A stretch of 64,000 bases of DNA, from NCBI RefSeq assembly GCF_014696065.1, contig NZ_JACJPL010000031.1:372001-436000 (forward strand), read 5' to 3'. How positions within the stretch are numbered: the stretch's first letter is position 1; each line of letters starts with the position of its first letter. Origin of the DNA: Leptolyngbya sp. FACHB-261 (GTDB lineage Bacteria; Cyanobacteriota; Cyanobacteriia; FACHB-261). Below the pieces are notes generated by a model. The model made no database searches. It was given only the letters and a program-made list of their open reading frames with translations, and had not been told where the DNA came from. Positions 1 to 9,497 of this stretch are shown piece by piece. Both the position numbers and the translations under genes were made by a program.

Positions 1-882
1 ATCCGCTGAGAGGTGCACTTCACCAGCTTTAGCATTTTGGCTGGCCTGCTCAGCATTACGGGCTCCTACAATCGCGTTGGCTTGGGGTTGAGCAATCAGC
101 CAGGCCAACGCTAGATTACTCAGGCTAATTTGATGCCGCTCTGCAATCGGACGTAGCTTCTCTAGAGCTTGCTGGGCTCGTTTGTAATTCTCTCCGGTGA
201 ACAACTTGTTCTTAACTCGGTGATCGCCAGGTTCAAACTGATGATTTGGACCGAACTTGCCAGTCAATAAACCCTGGGCGAGAGACGAATAGGCCAGGAT
301 AGAAATGTTGTTTTCAATGCAATAGGGCGCTGCATCCTGTTCGACCTGCCGCCAAAACAGCGAGTACGGCGGTTGTAAACTGTCGATTCGACCAAACTGG
401 CTGGCCTCTTCAAGTTGAACCCGGGAAAAATTAGAAACACCAATCGCGCGGATTTTGCCCTGCTGTTTGAGTTGATTCAGTGCTCCCATTGTCTCCTCAA
501 TAGGCACAATGCTACTTTTGAATGCGCCGGAAGGCCAGTGAATTTGATAGAGATCAATATAATCAGTTTTCAGGTTTTTGAGGGAATGCTCACAGGACTC
601 AATTACCTTTTCCGCCTTGAGATGATTGGCAAAAACCTTGGTTGCATAGACCACTTGCTCTCGGACATCGGCCAGCGATTGTCCAACAATTTGCTCTGAA
701 TGGCCATTGCCATAAACTTCAGCGGTGTCGAAGGTGGTAATCCCGGCATCAAAAGCTGCGCGCATTGCCTTCGTTGTCTCAGCATCTTCGATGCCCACCC
801 ACATGCTTTTACCAGCCTGCCAGGTGCCCATCAGAATGGGAGAAATTTGTACATCAGAGGTGCCTAGGGGTCGCTCGTCCAT
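1..882 (-). CDS. aldo/keto reductase, 3' end cut by window edge
   Basis: NAD(P)H-dependent aldo/keto reductase of the TIM-barrel superfamily, read on the minus strand from ATG at 882 and still open at position 1 (294 codons seen; family members usually have about 310-330). The start MDERPLGTSDVQISPILMG is typical. The catalytic tetrad is visible: Asp and Tyr in TFDTAEVYGNG, Lys in VYATKV, His in LYQIHWP. Further on, GVSNFS and the cofactor-binding region ending in IVGARNAEQ are present. The substrate cannot be predicted. It appears to be a single gene. About 220 bp separate it from the isoaspartyl peptidase on the same strand. The family call is secure; the physiological role is unknown. Confidence 0.9.
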   Translation of the reverse strand, partial: MDERPLGTSDVQISPILMGTWQAGKSMWVGIEDAETTKAMRAAFDAGITTFDTAEVYGNGHSEQIVGQSLADVREQVVYATKVFANHLKAEKVIESCEHSLKNLKTDYIDLYQIHWPSGAFKSSIVPIEETMGALNQLKQQGKIRAIGVSNFSRVQLEEASQFGRIDSLQPPYSLFWRQVEQDAAPYCIENNISILAYSSLAQGLLTGKFGPNHQFEPGDHRVKNKLFTGENYKRAQQALEKLRPIAERHQISLSNLALAWLIAQPQANAIVGARNAEQASQNAKAGEVHLSAD

Positions 883-1105
883 GCTGCTCTTAATGCAATG
901 TTGTCTAGTGCAATGTTGTCTTTAGTCAAGTTGAACCTGGGTCTAAAAGCATCAGTGCTTGGTACTGCACCTGAAGCTTTGCAGGTATCAATGGTTGATT
1001 TACTTAAAAAGCGCAAAACCAACACAACTCATTCGGTCCCCCACTGGCTATATAAACCACAGCAGGGAACCGAAGCGTGAATTTGGGCGCAAATTCGGGT
1101 GCAGC

Positions 1106-1990
1106 TTAATCTTGCAAAGTATCGCCGATGGTTTCGCCGTTGTGATAGGCCGCTAACAGCACTTCACTGGTTTTGCCCCAGGCGATCTCACCTGCTGCAT
1201 CTAGACCAATCGCACCAAAGTAGCGGTTGCGGTCGCGAGCCTCAGAGAAGGATTTCTCAAATGCAGCCGACAAGCTCAGGCCGTCAGTCACTCGAACTAC
1301 AATGCGGCTAGCCAAGGCTTCGTCGATGATATGTTCGCCAATTCCGGTGCAGCTTACGGCAGCATGGGCATTGCCATAATTGCCTGCAGGCATAGCCGAA
1401 TCGCTAACTCGGCCAATCCGCTCGAAGCCACGACCACCGGTCGAAGTAGCCGCGGCCAGTCGCCCGGCTTGATCCAGCGCAACTGCGCCAATCGTACCCA
1501 CACCTGCGGTGACTGAGCCCATGCGCTTCTTAAAGTCATGGTGGCTTTCAACGCGCCACTCTTCCAGCCGTTGCTCGGTCAGCGGATTGTAGGGCGGAAC
1601 ATGCAATTCGCGGGCCAACTCGCCTGCCCCATAGTCCGAGAGCACCCGGTCGTCCGATTGCTGAAGGTGGTGAGCGAGTTCGATGGGATGTTGGACACGG
1701 GAGACGTTAATAACGCCGCTAAAACTTTGCCGCGCCCCATCCATTAAGGAGGCGCTCATGCGAATCTGTCCATCGGACTGGAGAACCGAGCCAGTACCCG
1801 CATTAAACAGGGGATCATCTTCCAAAAGCTGCGCTGCTCGCACCACAGCTTCCGCAGAACTGAGACCCTGTAGTAATAATGGATACACCGTATCGAGAAC
1901 GGCATAGAGCGACTTGCGGACTGCGCCTACGCCTCCTTTGCCATCCAATGCGCTACCCGCGCCGCCGTGAATAATTAGCCTCGGTTGCAT
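1106..1990 (-). CDS. iaaA: isoaspartyl peptidase / plant-type L-asparaginase
   Basis: Ntn-hydrolase of the isoaspartyl peptidase/L-asparaginase family, 294 aa, full length. It is made as a precursor that self-cleaves in front of a threonine, which becomes the N-terminal nucleophile. Here this is T166 in GVGTIGAVALD. The N-terminal LIIHGGAG and the glycine-rich segment TSTGGRGFERIGRVSDS are also family marks. The enzyme hydrolyses beta-aspartyl dipeptides. In cyanobacteria it splits beta-Asp-Arg, the product of cyanophycinase, into Asp and Arg. It is divergent from the cyanophycinase gene (570 bp between starts) and so belongs functionally to the cyanophycin locus. Family is seen directly; the in vivo substrate is inferred from neighbours. 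Confidence 0.93.
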   Translation of the reverse strand: MQPRLIIHGGAGSALDGKGGVGAVRKSLYAVLDTVYPLLLQGLSSAEAVVRAAQLLEDDPLFNAGTGSVLQSDGQIRMSASLMDGARQSFSGVINVSRVQHPIELAHHLQQSDDRVLSDYGAGELARELHVPPYNPLTEQRLEEWRVESHHDFKKRMGSVTAGVGTIGAVALDQAGRLAAATSTGGRGFERIGRVSDSAMPAGNYGNAHAAVSCTGIGEHIIDEALASRIVVRVTDGLSLSAAFEKSFSEARDRNRYFGAIGLDAAGEIAWGKTSEVLLAAYHNGETIGDTLQD

Positions 1991-2560
1991 GCAAAGTCGC
2001 CCCTGTTGTCCATGTCCTATAGTGATTGCTAAGGGGTAAATAAAAAGTTACTTGGCAATTAAGTTGTAAGTGATCACACCAGTATAAAGCACGGAAGGCA
2101 TCCGTCCCGTAAACGTTGATACAACTCAGCAAAGCTCGCACTTCCCCCGCCGCAAAACTGGAATTGCCCACGGGCGATCTTTATGAGGAAGTGTATGAAG
2201 AAGTGTCTCTACAAGTTGACGCAATTTAGCACTGCTAGACCCCGTTCAAACTCAGCTTTCTCAGTGATGCGTAGGCTGGGATCAGCGGCCTGGAAGTTAT
2301 ACGCTTTTGGTTTATCTTAGCTAGAAGTCCAAGGTAGTTTCCTTACTCTAAGTTCAGCTAAGCTTAATAAGCTAACTCACTCATTAATGGCTTTAATCAG
2401 CTCTAAACAAACCACTGGTATTTAAGTGATATTCAGCCATATTTAATACACAGCACCTACTCATTGCTGTTTCGGGCGAAATCTACCAATTGGGGGTTTT
2501 CGCTGCTATGCCGTTATGGTCTTCTGGAAATAAATGCATCAAAAGTAAGCTGGAGATAGT
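1991..2560. promoter_or_regulatory. divergent intergenic region iaaA / cphB
   Basis: This 570-bp stretch separates the divergent peptidase and cyanophycinase genes and must hold both promoters. No convincing ORF or long hairpin was seen. A GGAGAT ribosome binding site lies 5 bp before the cphB ATG. The region is AT-rich between about 2330 and 2450. No NtcA-type GTA-N8-TAC box was identified with confidence. Confidence 0.4.
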
Positions 2561-3382
2561 ATGCCTGGTACTGAAGCTCGTGGGCAGTTAGTGATCATTG
2601 GTGGTGCAGAAGACAAGCAGGGCGACTGCAAAATATTGCGGGAGTTTGTGCGTCGAGCTGGAGGACTACAGGCTCGGATTGTCGTCATGACCGTAGCCAC
2701 TGAACTTCCCCGAGAAGTAGGCGATGATTACATTAAAGTATTCCAGCGGTTAGGGATCGAGGATGTAAGGATCATTGATACCGTCAGTCGAGACGATGCC
2801 GCTGCTCCTAGCTATTTAGAGGCGATTGAGAAATCAACCGGTGTCTTCTTTACAGGCGGCGATCAATCTCGTATCACTTCGATTCTGAAAGGAACTGAAA
2901 TCGATAAAATACTGCATAAGCGCTATCGTGAAGGCATCGTTGTCGGTGGCACCAGTGCAGGGGCTAGCATGATGTCTGACACGATGATTGTGGAAGGGGA
3001 CGCTGAAACTCACCCTCGCATTGAAATCGTGGAAACTGACGATGGCATGAGCTTCTTACCGGAGGTTGTGGTTGATCAGCACTTCGCACAACGAGGACGC
3101 ATTGGCCGTTTATTGGCCGCAGTTGCTCACCAACCACATCTGCTGGGTATGGGCATCGACGAAGATACAGCGGTTATTGTTAACGATCACCAATTCCAAG
3201 TCGTTGGTAATGGCGCGGTAACCATCGTCGATCTCAGTGACATTACTCATAACAATGTGGAAGGGCTGCTAAAGGATGAAGGGCTGGCTCTATGTAATGT
3301 CAAGTTGCATATCTTACCCGATGGCTATCATTTTGATCTGCGTAGCCGAAAACCAATTATTGAACAGCAGGTAGCCGCCTAG
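2561..3382 (+). CDS. cphB: cyanophycinase
   Basis: Intracellular serine exopeptidase (family S51) that cuts cyanophycin, the Asp-Arg nitrogen reserve polymer, into beta-Asp-Arg dipeptides. It is 273 aa, the usual size. The nucleophile motif GGTSAGAS places the catalytic serine at S132, and D172-Q173 lie in VVVDQHFAQRGR. S132, D172 and Q173 match the numbering I recall for the Synechocystis enzyme. VIIGGAEDK at the N-terminus and FFTGGDQSRI near residue 100 are further family signatures. The ATG at 2561 has a GGAGAT site. It lies 69 bp upstream of the cyanophycin synthetase-like gene and is probably co-transcribed with it. Confidence is high. Confidence 0.97.
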   Translation: MPGTEARGQLVIIGGAEDKQGDCKILREFVRRAGGLQARIVVMTVATELPREVGDDYIKVFQRLGIEDVRIIDTVSRDDAAAPSYLEAIEKSTGVFFTGGDQSRITSILKGTEIDKILHKRYREGIVVGGTSAGASMMSDTMIVEGDAETHPRIEIVETDDGMSFLPEVVVDQHFAQRGRIGRLLAAVAHQPHLLGMGIDEDTAVIVNDHQFQVVGNGAVTIVDLSDITHNNVEGLLKDEGLALCNVKLHILPDGYHFDLRSRKPIIEQQVAA

Positions 3383-3451
3383 GCTAGGCTTCAAATCTAA
3401 TCGGGAACTTAACCAGAAATCTGATCAGGAATTTTAGTTGGGAGCGACACC

Positions 3452-5365
3452 ATGGGCCGAGAGAGAAGCACAATTGTCCCCCGTGTTAATGCACGGAAGA
3501 CAGACGCCTTTGATATTTTCAATTTCAAACATTATGTAGGTCCTAATGCCAATCTAGGCACAGCTGCTTTGGTGTTTGATTTTGTGACCACAGAGGCAAA
3601 TCAACCTCGGCCCTTGGAAGATTATGTAGAGCGTTTAAGCGAGCGTTATCCTCACCTGAGCCATAAAACCCAATCTTCCTATGGGCATTTGTTCGCGCAG
3701 GTAATTGCCGATGTGCGGAAGTGTGACCTGGACCTGTACCAAGACCACTGCAACGTGGTTGTAGGGGAGAGCTACACGCGAATTGCTGTGCAATCGCTCC
3801 ACGCCCGCACCGACCGAGCGGTGGTCTATTTGGTTTGGGACTGGTTTGAGGCGATTACACAGGGCGAGGACTTCAGAATTGAAGACCGTCTGCAAGAGCT
3901 GAAAACCACGTTTCGGCAATCGGTCTACGGTGGCCCTACCGTTTATGCGCTCTGGCGCACTGCCTATGAAAAAGGCATTCCCACTTTTTACCTGTGGGAC
4001 GAAGGCCTGGTTCAATACGGCTACGGTCGCAAGCAAGTGCGGGGCATCGCCACAACCTTCGACCAGGACAGCCATCTCGACTCCGATTTCACAACCCGCA
4101 AGGATGATTGCAAAGCCTTTTTGAGCACCCTCGGCTTTCCGGTGCCCAAAGGCGAAATTGTGGTCACGCTGAACGAAGCCTTATCGGCAGCTCGGGCAGT
4201 GGGTTATCCAGTTGCAGTCAAACCTGTGGTCGGTCACAAAGGGATTGGCGTGACTGCCGACGTGAGAGACCCAGATGCCTTGGAATTCGCCTTCGAGCGA
4301 GCGGTTGAAGCAATTGGCGAAGATCAAGCTCGGCAAATTATTGTTGAGCAGAGTATTTCTGGCTCTGACTTTCGCCTGCTGTGCGTCAATGGCGGTTTTG
4401 TTGCCGCTACCGAACGGCGAGCCGCTTCCGTAGTTGGCGATGGCTACTCTACTCTGTCGGAGTTAATCGAGCGCGAAAACCGGCGGTCAGCTCGACAAGA
4501 TACACCCACCTCGCCACTCGGCAAAATTCACAGCGATGAGTCTATGCATCGTTACCTGAGTGAGCAGGGCTTAACTCTCGACAGCGTGATCGAAGAAGAC
4601 CGCACCGTCTACCTGCGCAAGGTTGCTAATTTATCGGCAGGGGGCATGAGCATTGATGCCACCCATACGGTTCATCCAGACAACATTATCCTGGCTCAAG
4701 ATATCGCTCAGCACTTGCGCTTGACCTGCCTGGGCATTGATGTGATTGCACGAGACCTGTCGCACTCTTGGCGGGATGGTGACTTTGGCATTTTGGAAAT
4801 TAATGCAGCACCCGGTGTGTTCATGCACTTGAAGCCCGCCGTGGGTGAAAGTGTGGATGTAACTTCACCCATCCTTTCAACCTTCTTTGCTTCAGGTCGA
4901 GAAGCGCGGATCCCGATTATTACCTTCAATCGGGTAACGATTCAGGAACTGCAAGAAGTGGTCGATCACATTTTGTTTGAGCACCCTGATTGGACGATCG
5001 GCGCTGTTTGCCGAGAGGCCGTGTTGCTGAACCGCTCAGAGAAAGCGATCAACAGCCACTACAACAGCAACATCCAGAACTTGTTACGCAATCCTCGGCT
5101 CGATTTGCTAATCGCCGAATACAGTGAGGAGAGCTTGAACGATGAAGGCATGTTCTATCAAGGCAGTAATTTGATTGTCTTGAATAATCCGACCGAGGCT
5201 GAGCGGACGACGCTGATGCGTGATGCCTTTGAAGATGCGACCACGATCATCAAAGAGGGCGATACGATCTCTATTCGTCGTAAGGGCTTGATGGAGCAAT
5301 ATCGTCTCGGCCCAACTGAGCCATTCCTACGGGTCTATCAAAAGGAATTGGCGACGATTTTGTAG
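3452..5365 (+). CDS. cphA2: cyanophycin synthetase 2 (CphA2-type, beta-Asp-Arg dipeptide polymerising)
   Basis: Cyanophycin synthetase-like protein of 637 aa. An N-terminal domain (about 1-210) is followed by an ATP-grasp domain (about 215-480, ending with the metal-binding EINAAPG near residue 448). The C-terminal part (from about 486) aligns with the start of the Mur-ligase domain of CphA1, but the ATP-binding P-loop is gone: where CphA1 reads GTNGKTT this protein reads NRVTIQE. CphA1 is about 870-900 aa, so the domain is both degraded and truncated. This matches CphA2, which joins beta-Asp-Arg dipeptides into cyanophycin using one active site. ATG at 3452 follows GGGAG. It sits directly behind cphB. 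Assignment to CphA2 rather than CphA1 rests on length and P-loop loss. Confidence 0.9.
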   Translation: MGRERSTIVPRVNARKTDAFDIFNFKHYVGPNANLGTAALVFDFVTTEANQPRPLEDYVERLSERYPHLSHKTQSSYGHLFAQVIADVRKCDLDLYQDHCNVVVGESYTRIAVQSLHARTDRAVVYLVWDWFEAITQGEDFRIEDRLQELKTTFRQSVYGGPTVYALWRTAYEKGIPTFYLWDEGLVQYGYGRKQVRGIATTFDQDSHLDSDFTTRKDDCKAFLSTLGFPVPKGEIVVTLNEALSAARAVGYPVAVKPVVGHKGIGVTADVRDPDALEFAFERAVEAIGEDQARQIIVEQSISGSDFRLLCVNGGFVAATERRAASVVGDGYSTLSELIERENRRSARQDTPTSPLGKIHSDESMHRYLSEQGLTLDSVIEEDRTVYLRKVANLSAGGMSIDATHTVHPDNIILAQDIAQHLRLTCLGIDVIARDLSHSWRDGDFGILEINAAPGVFMHLKPAVGESVDVTSPILSTFFASGREARIPIITFNRVTIQELQEVVDHILFEHPDWTIGAVCREAVLLNRSEKAINSHYNSNIQNLLRNPRLDLLIAEYSEESLNDEGMFYQGSNLIVLNNPTEAERTTLMRDAFEDATTIIKEGDTISIRRKGLMEQYRLGPTEPFLRVYQKELATIL

Positions 5366-5403
5366 ATATCTGTAATTGGCATTTGAGCTGAATTACAGGC
5401 AGC

Positions 5404-5452
5404 AACAGCAGGGCAAAACTTGGGCGTAAAACCCTTTACTTGCCCTGCTGTT
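5404..5452. terminator. hairpin between convergent cphA2 and hydrolase genes
   Basis: A perfect 13-bp inverted repeat (5404-5416 with 5440-5452, 23-nt loop) is followed on the plus strand by a T-rich run. It lies 38 bp after the cphA2 stop and overlaps the 3' end of the convergent hydrolase gene. A role as transcription terminator for cphB-cphA2 is inferred. Confidence 0.55.
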
Positions 5453-6281
5453 TGTTTTGTTGAAACTGCTCAACCCGCTCAGCGAACTGCCGCAAGGTTT
5501 GGGGATATTGCTCCGCTGCAACCAGGGCGACATCGTTGTGATTCGCCTGATCCAGCCATAGTGCTTGCTTCGGTTCGGGAGCCGCTTCAAACAAGCGTTG
5601 GCTATGCCAGAAGGGAACCACGCCGTCTAGTTTGCCGTGGATAATCAGCACCGGGCAGCGCAGTTTGCGGATCTTGCGAAGGTTATCAAAACGGTCAAAG
5701 GGCACAATGGCAATCCGGGTCACGACCCGAAAAATAGCGACAAACGTGCTTTCCAACACGACACCCGCCAAGGGTTGACGAATTGCTAGATCCAAAGTGG
5801 GACCGCCACCAATCGAGCGTCCATATGCAATGATTCGGTCGCTTGGCACGCCTAATTTTGCAGTCAAATAATCGTAGGCCGCATCAACACTGGCATAGGT
5901 ATTGCGCTCCGAAGCTCTGCCCTGACTGGTGCCATAGCCCTGATAGTCGTAAGCGAAAACGGCAAAGCCAATCGCTTGCAACTGTTGCAGAACCGGGGCA
6001 ATGTAACCCAAATCCTCGCCGTTGCCGTGACTATAAAGCAGAGTGTAGTCTGCCTGCTGATTGGGTAAATACAGCGCTGAAACTTGTGCTCCATTGCTTG
6101 CGGTTAATTTGATCACCGCCTCCGTGTCTCGATAGCTGGCAGGCGGAACCGGGAACATCAAGCGGTCGGTAAAAAAGAAGGCGTAGAGGCAAAGACAGGC
6201 ATAGAGAAATAGCAGAGAACTCACCATACGCTTGACCGAGAATTCTCCCAGTAACAGCTTTCTCAGTTTTCTGTCATCCAT
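5436..6281 (-). CDS. membrane-anchored alpha/beta hydrolase
   Basis: Serine hydrolase of the alpha/beta fold, 281 aa, close to the BEM46/FrsA-like group. A single hydrophobic segment (about residues 17-37) precedes the catalytic domain, suggesting an inner-membrane anchor. Visible motifs are SHGNGEDLGY (oxyanion region), YGRSIGGG (nucleophile elbow with Ser), HGKLDGVVPF (acidic member) and ANHNDV (His). The natural substrate cannot be told; esterase, lipase-like or peptidase activity are all possible. It is convergent with cphA2, with a 70-bp gap. The ATG at 6281 places the anchor right at the N-terminus. Confidence 0.88.
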   Translation of the reverse strand: MDDRKLRKLLLGEFSVKRMVSSLLFLYACLCLYAFFFTDRLMFPVPPASYRDTEAVIKLTASNGAQVSALYLPNQQADYTLLYSHGNGEDLGYIAPVLQQLQAIGFAVFAYDYQGYGTSQGRASERNTYASVDAAYDYLTAKLGVPSDRIIAYGRSIGGGPTLDLAIRQPLAGVVLESTFVAIFRVVTRIAIVPFDRFDNLRKIRKLRCPVLIIHGKLDGVVPFWHSQRLFEAAPEPKQALWLDQANHNDVALVAAEQYPQTLRQFAERVEQFQQNKQQGK

Positions 6282-6478
6282 TAAACCTTCAACCGTGCTG
6301 ACATAAGAGGTTCCCAGTTAAGGTTCTTAAATGAAACGTCTAGAGCAACCAGCCGCCGCAAAGCTTGACTGAGCTTCACGACGGCTGGTTTGGTTCTGGC
6401 TCTGGTAGACCTGCACAGAGCTTCAACTGGCTATGTAGAGCCTGAAATAGTTGCTGAAGCTGACCCTAGAGAATTGCT

Positions 6479-6688
6479 CTAGGCAGTCTGCTGCTGCTCC
6501 TGAATCAGTTCCTCAGCTTGGACCTGGTCGTAAAACTCCGGCAGCTGGTCCTGGGACGCCACTTCGCCCAGATCTTGCTCCAGACCTGTGGTCAAGTCCA
6601 GACAACCTGACCCTTCACCATTGACCACCCGCTCCTCAATGGCTCCGTTCGGTCGGATAATGAACTCAATTTGCCGGTAGGTACTCAT
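6479..6688 (-). CDS. DUF2997 family small protein
   Basis: Protein of 69 aa starting MSTYRQIEFIIRPNGAIEE, with an acidic, Gln-rich C-terminus. This matches the DUF2997 family, found widely in cyanobacteria. I chose ATG at 6688, which follows an AGAGGAC site, over the GTG one codon upstream. It lies 31 bp downstream of the DUF1257 gene and completes the common Ycf46 - DUF1257 - DUF2997 gene order on the minus strand. No biochemical function is established. The tight linkage suggests a common complex or pathway with the AAA ATPase. Confidence 0.82.
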   Translation of the reverse strand: MSTYRQIEFIIRPNGAIEERVVNGEGSGCLDLTTGLEQDLGEVASQDQLPEFYDQVQAEELIQEQQQTA

Positions 6689-6719
6689 CACTATTGTCCT
6701 CTGCTAAGCCCACGCATGC

Positions 6720-7094
6720 TCACTGCCAAGCGCCAACTACAACCCGCAGGCTGCCGTCTTCTAGCTCCTGCACAGTTTCTACATTAAAGCCTTGCTCTAC
6801 AGCACTCTGCGCAATGGTGTGGTAGGCATAGCGTTGCTGCAACTGCTGCTGGAACTGCTGCCAATCGAGATCCAGGCCCCAGAAGTCCGCCACCGCTTCA
6901 AAATAGCCCTGGCGGTCAATAAAGCCAATGTCGTAGCAGCCCTCACGCTTGGCAACCAGATCAGCCCGGAACTGGGCACCTTGGTAGCCGCGCACAAGCG
7001 CATTTTCCTCAACCGCACAATCTAAATCAGCTAGGGCCAAGCGCAGAGCGGCGCGATTTTTGAGCTGAAGACGGATACGCGTGAAGTGAGACAT
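6720..7094 (-). CDS. DUF1257 / Ycf35 family protein
   Basis: Protein of 124 aa starting MSHFTRIRLQLKNR, with the aromatic motifs YDIGFIDRQGYFEAVADFWG and QQRYAYHTIAQSAVEQGF that typify DUF1257, the family of plastid-encoded Ycf35. Its function is unknown. The conserved linkage with a Ycf46-like AAA ATPase upstream (61 bp gap) and DUF2997 downstream suggests these proteins act together. The ATG at 7094 is clear. The family call is secure from overall pattern and context. Confidence 0.88.
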   Translation of the reverse strand: MSHFTRIRLQLKNRAALRLALADLDCAVEENALVRGYQGAQFRADLVAKREGCYDIGFIDRQGYFEAVADFWGLDLDWQQFQQQLQQRYAYHTIAQSAVEQGFNVETVQELEDGSLRVVVGAWQ

Positions 7095-7155
7095 GGCGGG
7101 GATTTAGGTGAGTGGGCACAACGAGAGGTAATCGCGCGGTCTGCTGAGGTCTAGA

Positions 7156-8703
7156 TTAGAGGCCGGGCAACGAGCGGGAGTCCAAGTCAAACTCCGCCAG
7201 CTTGCGGACATCGGTCGAGGCACTGCGGGCGCGCCCTTGAGCTGCCCACTCTTTGAGGTAGTTAATCTGCTCACGAGCAGTATGAGACAGGGGTACTGTC
7301 TCGTGAATCGCCTGAACGATGTCCTCGGTAGTTAGATCGCGACCCTGGTGGAAGGCTCGATACATCCCTTCCACAACTGCTTGCTCAATTTCTGCACCAC
7401 TGTACTCGGGCGTGAGCTCCGCCAACCGATCCACCTCAAACTTACCCAAGTTATCTGGGCGAAACCGCTCTAAATGGACTCGAAAAATCGCTCTACGTTC
7501 AGCATAGCTGGGCAAATTGATAAAGAAAATCTCATCAAAGCGTCCCTTGCGCAGCAGCTCCGGTGGCAGCGAATCGATGTTGTTAGCGGTGGCGACCAGA
7601 AACACAGCGCTGTCGCGTTCCTGCATCCAAGTTACCAGGGTGGCAAAAACCCGCGCTGAGGTGCCTGAGTCGCCCGCCGCGCCACTCATGCCAGCAAAGG
7701 CTTTGTCTAACTCATCGATCCAGAGCACACAAGGCGCGGTCGCCTCTGCCAACTGAATCATCTGGCGAGTGCGCGATTCACTACGGCCCACCAGCGAACC
7801 ATCGAACAAACGGCCCACATCCAACCGCAGCAGCGGCAACTGAAACAGATGGGCAATCGCCTTAGCACAAAGACTTTTGCCCGTGCCCTGAATGCCCGCT
7901 AGCAGCAAGCCCTTAGGATGGGGCAGACCAAAGCGGCGCGCCTCTTCGCTAAAGGCCCGTCGCCGTTGCAGCACCCAGGTCTTGAGGTTGTCTAAGCCGC
8001 CAATGCGGTCCAGGGTTTCCGTGGGCGTGAAGAACTCTAGAATCTCAGTGCGACGAATGCGCTGCTTCTTCTCGGCCAGCACTCGGTCAATCACGGCATC
8101 GGTGAGCGCGGAATCCTGGGTGACGCTTCGGGCCAGCAGGTGCGAAATGCGGTCGCAAGTGAGCCCAGAGCAGGCTTTGACCAGTTGATCCAGAGCAGAA
8201 GGCGTCAGTTGCACCGCCCGTGCACCTAAACGCTTGCGGATCAGCAGCCGGATTTCTTGCGGCTCCAGCAGTGGGAACTCCATCACGGCTAGATACTCTT
8301 CTAGCTCCGAGGCCAGTTCCAGCGCTGGGGACAGCAGGATGATAGTTTTAGCGCTGTTGCGCAAACTGCGATAGAGATGCTTGAGCTGGCGAATCACCTG
8401 AGGATCGGAGCGCAACGGCCCCACCATGCGGTGCAAATCGCGGAAGACAAACAAAGTCGGAGTCCAAGCTGGGGCTTGCTCCACCAGCAGCAACGCCCGT
8501 AGCAAGCTGTCTTTGCACTGCTGGTTGTGCTCGAAGCCTCGCACTAAGTCATGCAACTGCACCTGACGGGGCGGCTGATGAGCGGCAGCAACCTGCTGGA
8601 TGGCTCGCTCTGTACGCTCTTCCTCCACGGTGACCACGTAGATCAGGGGATGCCGTGAGCGGATGAGGAGATCTAGTTCTTCACAAAAACGAGCTGTGCT
8701 CAC
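7156..8703 (-). CDS. ycf46: Ycf46-like AAA+ ATPase
   Basis: AAA+ ATPase of 515 aa. The N-terminal 230 residues form the Ycf46-specific region, including LIYVVTVEEERTERAI and LHDLVRGFEHN. The AAA module follows, with Walker A GIQGTGKS near residue 275, Walker B VLWIDELDKAF near 330, sensor-1 VFLVATANN and arginine finger region PPELLRKGRFDEI. The C-terminal helical lid contains EYSGAEIEQAV. In Synechocystis, Ycf46 has been linked to photosynthesis and inorganic carbon use; here this is only inferred by family. The apparent start is GTG at 8703. The gene opens the three-gene minus-strand cluster with DUF1257 and DUF2997. Confidence 0.92.
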   Translation of the reverse strand: MSTARFCEELDLLIRSRHPLIYVVTVEEERTERAIQQVAAAHQPPRQVQLHDLVRGFEHNQQCKDSLLRALLLVEQAPAWTPTLFVFRDLHRMVGPLRSDPQVIRQLKHLYRSLRNSAKTIILLSPALELASELEEYLAVMEFPLLEPQEIRLLIRKRLGARAVQLTPSALDQLVKACSGLTCDRISHLLARSVTQDSALTDAVIDRVLAEKKQRIRRTEILEFFTPTETLDRIGGLDNLKTWVLQRRRAFSEEARRFGLPHPKGLLLAGIQGTGKSLCAKAIAHLFQLPLLRLDVGRLFDGSLVGRSESRTRQMIQLAEATAPCVLWIDELDKAFAGMSGAAGDSGTSARVFATLVTWMQERDSAVFLVATANNIDSLPPELLRKGRFDEIFFINLPSYAERRAIFRVHLERFRPDNLGKFEVDRLAELTPEYSGAEIEQAVVEGMYRAFHQGRDLTTEDIVQAIHETVPLSHTAREQINYLKEWAAQGRARSASTDVRKLAEFDLDSRSLPGL

Positions 8704-8975
8704 AATTCCACGACAGCAAGGCAGGTAGCATTGCCCCTGATGACTTCAAAATTGATGATAGTGTGCTCCAGCACGGTTGGACTGTGTGGGCTCACACCCT
8801 ACAGTCACCGTTTTGGGTACTGTACTCATCGTGCCGTAAAGCCTGCAAACCGGACAGTCACAGGCTGAACTTCACAGTCTTTACACAAGACTAATAACTC
8901 TGGCTTTTCGTATCTTTTTCTAACGCCTGCTCTGGGGCTGGTTTTAGAGCTGGCTTTAGGAATGGCTCCAACTCT

Positions 8976-9497
8976 CTAGAGTTTCTGGTGCAGGTAGGCT
9001 TCAACGCCTAGGGTTTCCAGTTGCGCTTGCTTACCTAGAACCTGATCGCGCAGGGCTTGGCGATACTGCTGCACGCGCTCCAGCAGGGCTGGGTCATGGC
9101 TGGCGAGAATTTGCACGGCTAAGAGACCTGCATTCTGAGCATTGCCAATCGCAACCGTGGCTACGGGAATGCCGCGCGGCATCTGCACAATCGAGTACAG
9201 CGAATCCAGTCCGCCCAGATGGTGCGTGGCAACCGGCACGCCAATCACTGGCAGAGGCGTCAGTGCCGCAACCATCCCCGGCAGGTGCGCTGCGCCTCCA
9301 GCTCCGGCCACAATCACGCGAATGCCACGCTCATGAGCCGTCCGCGCAAACTCCACCATGCGATCGGGAGTGCGATGGGCTGAGATGATCGCCACTTCGT
9401 GGGGTACGTCGAAGTCCGTACAGACCTGAGCGGCTGATTGCATGGTGGGCAGGTCGGAATCGCTGCCCATGATGATGCTGACCTGTGCTTGACTCAT
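8976..9497 (-). CDS. purE: N5-carboxyaminoimidazole ribonucleotide mutase PurE
   Basis: Class I PurE, which converts N5-CAIR to CAIR in de novo purine synthesis. With ATG at 9497 the protein is 173 aa. An in-frame start 5 codons upstream is possible, but the chosen ATG overlaps the purK stop as ATGA, the usual sign of translational coupling. Motifs are [10 protein letters not shown], the catalytic His loop in [10 protein letters not shown], and [12 protein letters not shown]. The enzyme works with PurK, encoded just upstream. The assignment is secure. Confidence 0.96.
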   Translation of the reverse strand: MSQAQVSIIMGSDSDLPTMQSAAQVCTDFDVPHEVAIISAHRTPDRMVEFARTAHERGIRVIVAGAGGAAHLPGMVAALTPLPVIGVPVATHHLGGLDSLYSIVQMPRGIPVATVAIGNAQNAGLLAVQILASHDPALLERVQQYRQALRDQVLGKQAQLETLGVEAYLHQKL

